Shown here: positions 18,223 through 26,143 of the stretch, piece by piece
Layout of the letters: each line of letters opens with the position of its first letter
Numbering within the stretch: position 1 is the first letter of the stretch
Source of the DNA: Litoribacillus peritrichatus
Lineage (GTDB): Bacteria; Pseudomonadota; Gammaproteobacteria; Pseudomonadales; Litoribrevibacteraceae
Reading direction: 5' to 3'
DNA length: 64,000 bases
Assembly (NCBI RefSeq): GCF_039537985.1
Contig: NZ_BAABBN010000017.1
Span: 1 to 64,000 of the forward strand
The notes under the pieces: model-generated
Told to the model about the DNA's origin: nothing
Databases searched by the model: none
What the model saw: the letters and a program-made list of their open reading frames with translations, nothing else
Made by a program: the position numbers and the translations under genes

Positions 18223-18746
18223 GATTTGCTCCCGTTGCGGTAGCCGGTCATTCGGGTGGTGTATTGTTCGGCTTTCTTTCGGATTCGGTGCAGTTTAGAC
18301 AGCAAAGTACCCTTGGGCTTGCCGGTTTCATCAGAGATTTCCTGAACGGTGTATCCTTCAACGGCCCAGAAATACAATAACTCATTTTCTTCGGTGTTCA
18401 GTTGTTCGGTAAATGCGTTCACTTGTTGTTCATTGATGAGTGACTCTTCCAGGCAATGGGTATTCATTGCGACCAGATTATCGTAGCCGGAGTGGACTGT
18501 GCCGTCTTGTTCATGGCTGATGGTGTCTTCAATGAATACTTCCCGTTGGTGTCGGGACGACTTTAAATGATCAATAAACGCATTTTTGATGGAGCGCTTA
18601 AGGTACGCCATGGCTTCTTGTTTTGGCTGGTTTTGTTGCAGGTAACGTTCCAGAGCGCCGTAAACCAAATCGTAGGCATCGTCTTTATTTTTCGTCAGCG
18701 CGTTGGCGTACTGATACAGTTGATTCAGTTGCTGTTCATTAAACAT
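18219..18746 (-). CDS. ECF-type RNA polymerase sigma factor
   Basis: A 175-residue sigma-70 family protein. Region 2 covers about residues 5-75 (QLYQYANALTKNKDDAYDLV, then AYLKRSIKNAFIDHLK), and region 4 lies near the C-terminus with the helix-turn-helix EISDETGKPKGTLLSKLHRIRKK. Regions 1 and 3 are missing, as expected for an ECF factor. I start it at ATG 18746 (MFNEQQ); an upstream in-frame start at 18800 exists. Translationally coupled to the anti-sigma gene. An ECF-like promoter lies just upstream, suggesting autoregulation. Confidence 0.85.
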   Translation of the reverse strand: MFNEQQLNQLYQYANALTKNKDDAYDLVYGALERYLQQNQPKQEAMAYLKRSIKNAFIDHLKSSRHQREVFIEDTISHEQDGTVHSGYDNLVAMNTHCLEESLINEQQVNAFTEQLNTEENELLYFWAVEGYTVQEISDETGKPKGTLLSKLHRIRKKAEQYTTRMTGYRNGSKS

Positions 18747-18789
18747 GGTGTGATCCCGGCGTTCGATGCCTGTTTGTGTGATCACTGAG

Positions 18790-18817
18790 TGAGATAACAA
18801 TCATTGCTTTCGGTTCC
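18790..18817 (-). promoter_or_regulatory. ECF-type promoter upstream of the sigma gene
   Basis: On the minus strand GGAACC (18817-18812), 17 bases, then TCTCA (18794-18790). The GGAAC -35 motif with a TCT-type -10 is the pattern of ECF promoters of the RpoE class. It lies 44 bases upstream of the chosen start and would be compatible with autoregulation. The rest of 18818-19035 shows no gene or clear signal. Confidence 0.45.
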
Positions 18818-19030
18818 ACTGAGCATCATCCATTGGTTTCACTTAGGGCTAAACGGGTGTGTACCAAACCAATAAACTCAACGACGTTTGAGCCGTTGTT
18901 GAGTGTTGCATTTATTATTTGAACTCGAGTCCGGATGCAAGGGAAAGTGATACACAATATGAAGGACGAATGATGCTGTGGTTTGATTGCAACCAAGCAA
19001 GTTTTTTCGGACAAAAGGCCGAGGGGAAAC

Positions 19031-19065
19031 GAAACAAACGGCCAGCAGGAATGGGTGCTGGCCGT
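19031..19065 (-). terminator. Terminator after the AST cluster
   Basis: A perfect 10-bp GC-rich stem (19039-19048 with 19056-19065) lies 9 bases after the aminotransferase stop codon. On the minus strand it is followed by TTTGTTTCGTTT, an interrupted T tract. Confidence 0.75.
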
Positions 19066-19074
19066 TGTCAGTTC

Positions 19075-20298
19075 TTATTCCTGTTCAGCAGGTGCCTGTT
19101 CGGCCACAAACTGTTCAATGGCTTTATCCAGACTCATCAAACCTTGTTCGATGTCGCTGTCCGGGATAATCAAAGACGGTGCCAGGCGCATAACATTCGG
19201 GCCTGCAACCAATACCAGTAATTTGTGCTTTAAAGCCAAGGTCAGCAGATCCTTCGCTTTGCCATGGTATTCCGGCTTTAATTCACAACCAATTAACAAG
19301 CCCATGCCTCGGATGTCTTTAAATATCTTGTGGCGTCGATTGATGTGATCCAATCCGTCTATGAACTTCAGGTGTTTGGCCTGGACATTATCCAACAGCT
19401 GACGGTCTGAGATGATATCCACAACCACTTCTGCCACGGCACAACCCAGCGGGTTACCACCGTATGTGCTGCCGTGTGTGCCGACGACCAAAGACGCTGC
19501 AATGTCGGTGGTGGTTAACATGGCGCCGATCGGGAAGCCTCCGCCAATGCCTTTGGCGGTGGTCAGAATGTCAGGTACCACATCATAACGTTGATAAGCA
19601 TAAAGCTCACCGGTACGTCCTGCGCCAGTCTGAATTTCATCAAAAATGAGCGTTGCATTGTGCTGATTACAGAGTGCTCGTAAGCCGTTCAGAAAATCTT
19701 TGGACGCGGGTGTCACACCGCCCTCTCCTTGGACGGGCTCAATGATAACTGCACAGGTTTTGTCTGAAATGATGGCTTCTACTGACGCTAAGTCGTTGTA
19801 GGTCGCGTGCAGAATGTCGCCCGGTAATGGCCCGAAGCCATCGGAATACTTGGCCTGGCCTCCGGCAGAAACCGTAAATAAGGTTCGTCCGTGGAACGAC
19901 TCGCTGAACGATATAATCTGAGTCTTTTCTGAGCTGAATTTATCACTCGCGTATTTTCGCGCCAACTTTAATGCCGCTTCATTGGCTTCCGCGCCGGAAT
20001 TACAGAAATAGACTTTCTCAGCGAAGGTTAATTCGGTAAGTTTTTTAGCAAGACGTAATGCCGGTTGGTTGGTCATCACATTGCTGACGTGCCAAAGTTT
20101 TTCAGACTGTTGTTGAATCGTCTGAACCAGTTTCGGGTGGCAGTGACCTAAACTGGAAACCGCAATACCGCCTGCTAAGTCTATGTATTCGTTGTCGTCT
20201 TCATCCCACAAACGGCTGCCTTTTCCGTGGGAAGGAATCATTGCCAAAGGGGAATAGTTCGGGACCATGACATCATCAAAGGTCGATCTGTTTGTCAT
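19075..20298 (-). CDS. aruC: Acetylornithine/succinylornithine aminotransferase
   Basis: PLP-dependent class III aminotransferase (407 residues). It matches the ArgD/AstC group, used in arginine synthesis (N-acetylornithine) or in the AST catabolic pathway (N2-succinylornithine). The PLP lysine is in TTAKGIGGGFPIGAML, and the cofactor-binding IFDEIQTGAGRTG and NSGAEANEAALKLAR motifs are intact. Last gene of a four-gene minus-strand cluster with aruF, aruG and astD homologues, which favours the catabolic role. A dual role is possible; argD and astC cannot be separated by sequence reading alone. Confidence 0.88.
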   Translation of the reverse strand: MTNRSTFDDVMVPNYSPLAMIPSHGKGSRLWDEDDNEYIDLAGGIAVSSLGHCHPKLVQTIQQQSEKLWHVSNVMTNQPALRLAKKLTELTFAEKVYFCNSGAEANEAALKLARKYASDKFSSEKTQIISFSESFHGRTLFTVSAGGQAKYSDGFGPLPGDILHATYNDLASVEAIISDKTCAVIIEPVQGEGGVTPASKDFLNGLRALCNQHNATLIFDEIQTGAGRTGELYAYQRYDVVPDILTTAKGIGGGFPIGAMLTTTDIAASLVVGTHGSTYGGNPLGCAVAEVVVDIISDRQLLDNVQAKHLKFIDGLDHINRRHKIFKDIRGMGLLIGCELKPEYHGKAKDLLTLALKHKLLVLVAGPNVMRLAPSLIIPDSDIEQGLMSLDKAIEQFVAEQAPAEQE

Positions 20299-20351
20299 TG
20301 TTGTACAGACCTCAAAATAGTTTTATAAAAATTGTCTTGTTGGCCAATATG

Positions 20352-21830
20352 CTATTGGGTCAGGTTAATGCCCGGAATGGGTGAGGAAGGAAAAGAAACG
20401 CCTTGCTGGCACATTGTTGTGGTTGGAAATGCACAATAATCTGCTGAATACCACCCTCCTGGTCGGTGATTGCCACTAAGCCCTATGCCTCCATAAGGTG
20501 CAGCACCGCTAACGCCCGTTATTGGTTGGTTCCAGTTAACTACACCCGCCTGGATTGTGCAATCAAATTCATCAAACTGGGATTGTTTATCACTGATTAA
20601 ACCGGCGGTGAGCTTATATTTGCTTTGGTTGGCCATTTCTATTGCCTGCTCAAAGTGCTGGTAGCGGGATACCTGTAACACAGGGCCAAAAATTTCTTCG
20701 TCAAAAGGCTCTTTGATTTCAGTGACATCCAGTAACCCCGGACTCATGAACGCGCTGTTTTCATCCGCTTGATTGGCGCTGAGTAATACATTGGCGCCTA
20801 ACGACAACAAAAGCTGTTGTTGTTTGAGTATCTGTTTGGCGGACGGAATGTTGATTACCGGGCCCATAAACGGTTTGGGTTCTTCATTATAGTGGCCGAT
20901 AAATAATAAATGGCATTGCTCGATCAGCTGCTCCAGTATTTGATCACCCTGGGCATTATCCGGTAAAAATAACCGGCGAGCATTCGAACAACGTTGGCCT
21001 GAAGTAATGAACGCTGAGTGAAGAATTTGATAGAGCGCGGGGTTGATTTGCTGGGTGTCGCCAACGATCAGCGGATTGTTGGCGCTCATGTTCAGGCACA
21101 CCAGCTTGTCGGGTCGAGTGGCCATGGTTTGGTTGATGCTGATGCCGGTTTCCGTTCGCCCGGTGAATAATACGCCGGCAAGGTCAGGGTGATCGGTCAG
21201 TGTTTGACCAATGTCGTTGCCTCCCTGCACTAAGTTGAAGACGCCGTCAGGCAATTCCGCTAAGTGCCAAAGTTGGGTTAAGTAATCGGCCACCTTTGGC
21301 GTCATTTGACTGGGCTTGTAGACAAGGGTATTGCCCGCTAACAGCGCAGGAATGATTTGACCCATAGCGATTAATGCCGGGAATGAAAACGGGGTGATGA
21401 CCGCCAATGGGCCATGGGGGCGATGACGTAATTGTATGTGGCCACCGGTGGTGGCCATCACTCGTTCTCCGGTTCGTTGTTGATAAGATTCAAAGGCCAA
21501 TTGGGTTTTATCCACCACCGCCTGAACTTCCAGCTGAGCCTCCCACATGGGGCGGCCAGTGTCATGACAGACGGCCTCAATCAGGTGGTGTTTATGGCTA
21601 TGAATCAGTTGTTCAAAGTTATGAAGGTATTTTAAGCGTGCTGAAACGTCCAGCTTACGCCATGGGTCAAAGGCTTCGCTGGCCGATGTTACGGCTTGAT
21701 GCACCTGATGAACGTTTGCTCCCCGACCTTCCCAGACTACGTCTTGGCTGGCCGGTTCTCTGGAGCAAAACTCTCCGCCCATCCCTGCTTGCCATTGTCC
21801 GTTAATGAGAAGATCGAGTTTGGTCTTCAT
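20352..21830 (-). CDS. AstD-like succinylglutamate semialdehyde dehydrogenase with altered active site
   Basis: Aldehyde dehydrogenase family protein (492 residues), closest to AstD by its N-terminus (LLINGQWQAG), C-terminal NWNQPITGVSGAAPYGGIG and SGNHRPGGWYSADYCAFP, and by its neighbours. The nucleophile Cys281 is kept in SGQRCSNARR. Two residues expected in all active members are changed: the oxyanion Asn of the P-x-N-F-P motif is Ser149 (PFSFP), and the general-base Glu of the E-M-G-G-N-N-P motif is Asn247 (LNMSANNP). The reading frame is intact, so this is not simple decay. Activity is therefore doubtful or changed. Confidence 0.82.
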   Translation of the reverse strand: MKTKLDLLINGQWQAGMGGEFCSREPASQDVVWEGRGANVHQVHQAVTSASEAFDPWRKLDVSARLKYLHNFEQLIHSHKHHLIEAVCHDTGRPMWEAQLEVQAVVDKTQLAFESYQQRTGERVMATTGGHIQLRHRPHGPLAVITPFSFPALIAMGQIIPALLAGNTLVYKPSQMTPKVADYLTQLWHLAELPDGVFNLVQGGNDIGQTLTDHPDLAGVLFTGRTETGISINQTMATRPDKLVCLNMSANNPLIVGDTQQINPALYQILHSAFITSGQRCSNARRLFLPDNAQGDQILEQLIEQCHLLFIGHYNEEPKPFMGPVINIPSAKQILKQQQLLLSLGANVLLSANQADENSAFMSPGLLDVTEIKEPFDEEIFGPVLQVSRYQHFEQAIEMANQSKYKLTAGLISDKQSQFDEFDCTIQAGVVNWNQPITGVSGAAPYGGIGLSGNHRPGGWYSADYCAFPTTTMCQQGVSFPSSPIPGINLTQ

Positions 21831-21846
21831 GCTTACCTTGTCATAT

Positions 21847-22896
21847 TTAGCCTGTCATGGTGAATAACTGGCTCTGGTCTCTGGCATACAGTGATGCCAC
21901 CGTGACTTGGTTATCCTGTAAGTTTAGTGCATCCAGCACCTGAGCAGGTAACTGGATGCTGTTTCCTTCTATTCGGTACTGAAAACTGAGCGTGGTTCTG
22001 AAGTCTTCCAGTGACTGATTAGAAAGCAAGATCGGCGGTTGTTCATCGGCATTGTCAGTGATCAGCGCTTCGGCCGTAAATACGATGGAATCTTTGATTA
22101 ATCGCAGATCATCGATGTAAGCTTCCATAACAGGGCCGCCATCAAAAATGGCAATGTAATTTTCAAACCGAAGCCCTTCTTGTTTCAGCATTTCCAGCGC
22201 TGGCTGGGTGTTCGGATGGACCTTACCAAAGCAGGCGCGGGCGGACTCTGAGAGTAAATGGCTGTAGACCGGGTATTTGGGCATGAGTTCAGCAATCACG
22301 GAACGTTGTCCCCGACCGGTCAGAAAATCAATACGGTCAAATTCCATGTTAAAAAACTTTCGGCCCAGGTTATCCCAAAATGGCGATTGACCTTGTTCGT
22401 CGTTAAAACCTCGCATTTCGGCGAAAATCTTTCGGGCGAACAGTTCTCGAAATTGGCGAATGAACATAAAACGCGCCCGGCTTAATAACGGCCCGTTTTT
22501 CCGACCCCGGGCATCGGGATGCAACAGGAGTGAGCATAATTCCGAATAGCCAATCTGGTCGTTGGTTAAAAACAAGGTGGGGGTATTGCTGTAGATGTTG
22601 ATGTCCTGACAGGCATGAACCATCTGGCTGATGCGGTAGGTATACCAAGGTTCATCCCAACCGATGGAGGCCTCAATGCCGCATACGCCCAGCGCCCGAT
22701 CCTGGTCATCGGCCAACACAAACAAATAGCTGGCTTGCTCTTTTGGCAGCGACAGATTGAATGATTGCACTGCGCGGTCGATTTTCTTGGCCAGATAGGC
22801 TTTGTCTGCGGGCAGGCTGTTCATCCCGACGCCGACCGATTGAGCAAGGGCGTATAACGCGTCAAGGTCTGAAGTCTGAATGGGTCTGACGATCAT
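21847..22896 (-). CDS. aruG: Arginine N-succinyltransferase, AruG (beta) type
   Basis: A 349-residue acyltransferase of the AstA/AruG family that transfers succinyl from succinyl-CoA to arginine, first step of the AST pathway. It begins MIVRPIQTSDLDAL and has the conserved SELCSLLLHPDARG, SRARFMFI, QSPFWDNLGRKFFNMEF and IAELMPKYPVY motifs. The ATG at 22896 overlaps the stop of the preceding subunit gene as ATGA; in-frame codons upstream (to 22962) lie inside that gene and are unlikely. Confidence 0.9.
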   Translation of the reverse strand: MIVRPIQTSDLDALYALAQSVGVGMNSLPADKAYLAKKIDRAVQSFNLSLPKEQASYLFVLADDQDRALGVCGIEASIGWDEPWYTYRISQMVHACQDINIYSNTPTLFLTNDQIGYSELCSLLLHPDARGRKNGPLLSRARFMFIRQFRELFARKIFAEMRGFNDEQGQSPFWDNLGRKFFNMEFDRIDFLTGRGQRSVIAELMPKYPVYSHLLSESARACFGKVHPNTQPALEMLKQEGLRFENYIAIFDGGPVMEAYIDDLRLIKDSIVFTAEALITDNADEQPPILLSNQSLEDFRTTLSFQYRIEGNSIQLPAQVLDALNLQDNQVTVASLYARDQSQLFTMTG

Positions 22897-23918
22897 AATA
22901 CGCCCTCCCCTTGATGATGTTCTGACATACCTTCCGTGTTCAATGTGACCCAACGTATCCACTCTTTAGACGTTAAGTTGAGCGGTTGAATGAAGTCAGG
23001 CTGGTGTTGAGGCAATAACAAAATAAGTGGGTGCTCCTTGCTGGTGTTCATGGCGATGGTGTCGGTGTGATTTTCAGGCAAACCCGTCAGGCGGGTTCTG
23101 GCGCTTTCTTGTTTGGTCCAAAGCGAGGAAGTAAAACAGGTCAGGCATGGGCCACCATCAAAAATATCGATATGACTTGACGGACGAAACCCTTCACTGA
23201 TGAATGCCTGATAGTAATCGGCCAGATCCTGTTGCGGCTCACCGAGGGTTGATTGGGTGGTGTTACTGAGCAGGTTCTCGTACAAAGGTTGGTTGGGCAT
23301 CAGCTGCGCGATCAGAGCTTTGTCTTCTATGCTGGCGTGATAACAGGCTTCTTTGAGACTCATCTGGAAAAAGTGTTGGCCAAGGTCATTCCACAATGGG
23401 GATTCTCCCCGTTCATCTTTAAATCCTGGAAATTCGAAGAGTAACCGGTCGCTGAAATAGGACGCATGTTCGGCAATAAAAAGCAGTATGCCCTGAATCA
23501 GAAAGGCAATGGCCCTTGGGTTGCGATGTTCGCTGGCCAGTGTGATGGAGTGAAGCTGTGAGTAACCGGCCAACTCATGCGATTGATATAACACCGGTAT
23601 GGATTGTTTTACCTTTAATCGATAACTGGCGTTGATCAGTGTTTCCCGGCGGTAACTGTAAAACGGTTCTTTTTGACCCGTAAATGCTTCGATGGCGATG
23701 GTGCCGACGACCTGATCCTGATCGGTTAATACCCAGAAGTAATTCCCGGACTGGGCTGTCAGGCCTTTGGGGGTTCGGAATGAATCTTCACTGGTTTGTA
23801 TGAAGCTTCTCAACGACTGTGTTGTTTTTGGCAGGCTGGCATGGCGAGCGCCCTGTTCGTTGGCGAGCGGTAAAATCGCCGTTATGTCCGATGGTTTTGC
23901 AGGTCTTAGAGAATACAT
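22893..23918 (-). CDS. aruF: Arginine N-succinyltransferase, AruF-like (alpha) subunit
   Basis: A 341-residue homologue of the same acyltransferase family, first gene of the cluster and translationally coupled to aruG. Conserved pieces are MYSLRPAKPSDI, RGESPLWNDLGQHFF, IAQLMPNQPLYENLL and IDIFDGGP. It is clearly more divergent than aruG, with a weak C-terminal third. In Pseudomonas the two subunits form a heteromer. The hydrolase (astB) and deacylase (astE) genes of the pathway are not in this window. Confidence 0.82.
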   Translation of the reverse strand: MYSLRPAKPSDITAILPLANEQGARHASLPKTTQSLRSFIQTSEDSFRTPKGLTAQSGNYFWVLTDQDQVVGTIAIEAFTGQKEPFYSYRRETLINASYRLKVKQSIPVLYQSHELAGYSQLHSITLASEHRNPRAIAFLIQGILLFIAEHASYFSDRLLFEFPGFKDERGESPLWNDLGQHFFQMSLKEACYHASIEDKALIAQLMPNQPLYENLLSNTTQSTLGEPQQDLADYYQAFISEGFRPSSHIDIFDGGPCLTCFTSSLWTKQESARTRLTGLPENHTDTIAMNTSKEHPLILLLPQHQPDFIQPLNLTSKEWIRWVTLNTEGMSEHHQGEGVL

Positions 23919-24218
23919 CCAGGCTCCTCATAAATTTGTCTGTATAGAGTTTAGTTCAGATAAGTGGTCTCGCTGAGAGATTGACCTTTAGCTTGTATAT
24001 ATGTTTGTTGGTAAGTATGTGGATATATTGTTGTAAACTTGTTCTTAAAAGGTTGTTAAGTTTGTAACTTATTGTTTATAAACGTCTAATTAAATTCATG
24101 CACCGTAATGTATCATAAAATAAATTGTGGATATATGTGTTGGTAGTGCTATTTTTTATTGTTCATGCTGTGATCTTTTAGGTACAATCCTGCGGCTGTA
24201 ATAACTTTGGAGTTTGTC
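23919..24218 (+). promoter_or_regulatory. dnaA upstream region: promoter and DnaA boxes
   Basis: A 300-bp AT-rich gap at the strand switch between aruF and dnaA. A likely dnaA promoter is TTGTTC (24159-24164), 18 bases, TACAAT (24183-24188). Three near-consensus DnaA boxes with one mismatch each are at 24019-24027 and 24126-24134 (both TGTGGATAT) and at 24073-24081. They suggest autoregulation of dnaA. The region could also contribute to origin function, as in Pseudomonas, but has no perfect DnaA box. Confidence 0.6.
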
Positions 24219-26012
24219 GTGTCTGTTGAGCTATGGAAGCAATGTTTGAGTTGCCTTGAGAGTGAGTTGCCTTCTCAGCAATTTAATACTTGGTTACGCC
24301 CTTTGGAGATCGAAGGGGATGAAAAAGAATTGACCATAGTTGCGCCTAACCGATTCATCCGAGATTGGGTGGCTGATAAATATTTAAGCCGCATCACCAG
24401 TTTGATGATGGAAAGCTCCAACTCGGCGCCTCCCCGTTTGACCTTTGAAGTTCGGCAAGGCGGTCGTGGCAGTTATGGCATGAACCGACCAACCCGACCA
24501 ATGAATAACTCGCGGGTCTCTGCTCAATACGAAACGTCCAACAGAGCGGCGGAATCAAATAATCACTATGGGGTGGAGAATCCTCCGAGCCAGCCAAACT
24601 TTACTCCGCCCTCGGGCATGTACTCCACTCAAAAAACACCAAGCTGGAGTGAATCCGGAACAACGAATGAAACCGGCCAGTCGGGTATCAGCGTTGAATC
24701 GGCGATGCAGAACCTTGCCAGCTCCGAATCTGTGATTGATTCGGAAAGCCCTTCGGTCCAAGTCTCTCAGGCGATGTCTGAGCAAGGCGGTCAGGCGCAG
24801 AATTACGCATCCGTATTGGAAAACAGTTCGGCGATCATTCACCGTGCAACGCCTCCGCCACAACAGCAGGAGCCGACCCCTTCCCGTTCAAACTTTGGGA
24901 CTTCTTCGTACGACACTGGTGGTCAAAGTGCACAGTCGAGTGCGCCATTTCAGGGGAATCGAAATCATGGCATTGCCGGTAAAATTCATCGCGAATCGAA
25001 TCTCGATCGAAATCTGACGTTTGAAACCTTTGTTGAAGGTAAGTCCAACCAGTTGGCGTTGGCTGCGTCGTTGCAGGTGGCAGAAAGTCCTGGCGGCAGT
25101 AATAACCCTCTGTTTTTGTACGGTGGTGTGGGTTTGGGTAAAACTCACCTGATGCACGCCATTGGCAACTATATGTTGCAAAAAAATCCGAACGCAAGAA
25201 TTTTGTATCTTCGCTCCGAACAGTTCGTGGCTGATATGGTTCGTGCCCTGCAATTAAATGCCATTACTGAATTTAAGCGCTATTACCGCCAGGTGGATGC
25301 GTTGCTGATCGATGACATTCAGTTTTTCTCGGGTAAAGAGCGTTCTCAGGAAGAATTTTTCCACACCTTCAGTGCTTTATTGGAGGCCGGCCAGCAAGTC
25401 GTGATGACTTCGGATCGGTTCCCGAAAGAAATTGACGGTGTGGACGATCGATTGCGTTCGCGCTTTGGTTGGGGGCTGACGTTTGCGGTGGAGCCGCCGG
25501 AGCTGGAAACCCGGGTGGCGATTCTTAAGAAAAAAGCAGAAGAACAACGTGTTGACCTGAAAGATGAATCGGCTTTCTTTATTGCTCGTCGTATACGTTC
25601 GAACGTGCGAGAACTGGAAGGTGCCTTGAAGCGTGTTGTGGCGAATGCCCACTTTACCGGCAGTGAAATTAACCCGGACTTCATTAAAGAATCTTTGAAA
25701 GACTTGCTGGCTCTGCAAGATAAACAAGTCAGCATTGATAACATTCAGAAAACGGTAGCCGATTACTTTGATATTCGTCAAAAAGACATGAACTCGAAGC
25801 GTCGAACACGCTCGATTGCGCGTCCACGACAAGTGGCGATGGCCTTGGCGAAAGAATTGACCAACCACAGCTTGCCTGAAATTGGTGAGGCCTTCGGTGG
25901 CCGGGATCATACAACGGTGTTGCATGCGTGTCGTAAGATCAAAGAGCTGAAAAGCACAGACAACGACATGGCGTCGGATTATGGAAAACTGATCCGAATG
26001 TTAACAACCTGA
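24219..26012 (+). CDS. dnaA: Chromosomal replication initiator protein DnaA
   Basis: Initiator ATPase (597 residues). Domain I spans about residues 1-80 (SVELWKQCLSCLESELPSQQFNTW). Domain II is an unusually long Ser/Gln/Pro/Asn-rich linker, about residues 85-260. The AAA+ domain follows with Walker A GGVGLGKTHL at about residue 300 and Walker B LLIDDIQF; domain IV has the box-recognition motif GGRDHTTV. I use the GTG at 24219, which has GGAG six bases before it; the in-frame TTG at 24207 would lie on that ribosome-binding site. It is about 130 residues longer than E. coli DnaA, all in domain II. Confidence 0.98.
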   Translation: MSVELWKQCLSCLESELPSQQFNTWLRPLEIEGDEKELTIVAPNRFIRDWVADKYLSRITSLMMESSNSAPPRLTFEVRQGGRGSYGMNRPTRPMNNSRVSAQYETSNRAAESNNHYGVENPPSQPNFTPPSGMYSTQKTPSWSESGTTNETGQSGISVESAMQNLASSESVIDSESPSVQVSQAMSEQGGQAQNYASVLENSSAIIHRATPPPQQQEPTPSRSNFGTSSYDTGGQSAQSSAPFQGNRNHGIAGKIHRESNLDRNLTFETFVEGKSNQLALAASLQVAESPGGSNNPLFLYGGVGLGKTHLMHAIGNYMLQKNPNARILYLRSEQFVADMVRALQLNAITEFKRYYRQVDALLIDDIQFFSGKERSQEEFFHTFSALLEAGQQVVMTSDRFPKEIDGVDDRLRSRFGWGLTFAVEPPELETRVAILKKKAEEQRVDLKDESAFFIARRIRSNVRELEGALKRVVANAHFTGSEINPDFIKESLKDLLALQDKQVSIDNIQKTVADYFDIRQKDMNSKRRTRSIARPRQVAMALAKELTNHSLPEIGEAFGGRDHTTVLHACRKIKELKSTDNDMASDYGKLIRMLTT

Positions 26013-26033
26013 TCACAGAATAACGAAGCAATT

Positions 26034-26042
26034 TGTGGATAA
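26034..26042 (-). promoter_or_regulatory. DnaA box between dnaA and dnaN
   Basis: A perfect DnaA box (TGTGGATAA, complement TTATCCACA) 22 bases after the dnaA stop codon. Boxes in this gap are known in several bacteria and may tune dnaN-recF transcription or assist initiation. Confidence 0.6.
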
Positions 26043-26143
26043 CCTTTAAAATTTGCTCCACTTTGCATTCAAAGGTGCATCCGATTGTTTTTTAGTGAAT
26101 AATAAACTCATTTGAATTACTTAGAATAAGAGAGCGGGATCTA

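Noticed and set aside
24394..25925. Long minus-strand ORFs across dnaA
   Set aside because: They lie wholly inside the well-supported dnaA frame, have no recognisable motifs and no ribosome-binding sites. They are codon-bias shadows.
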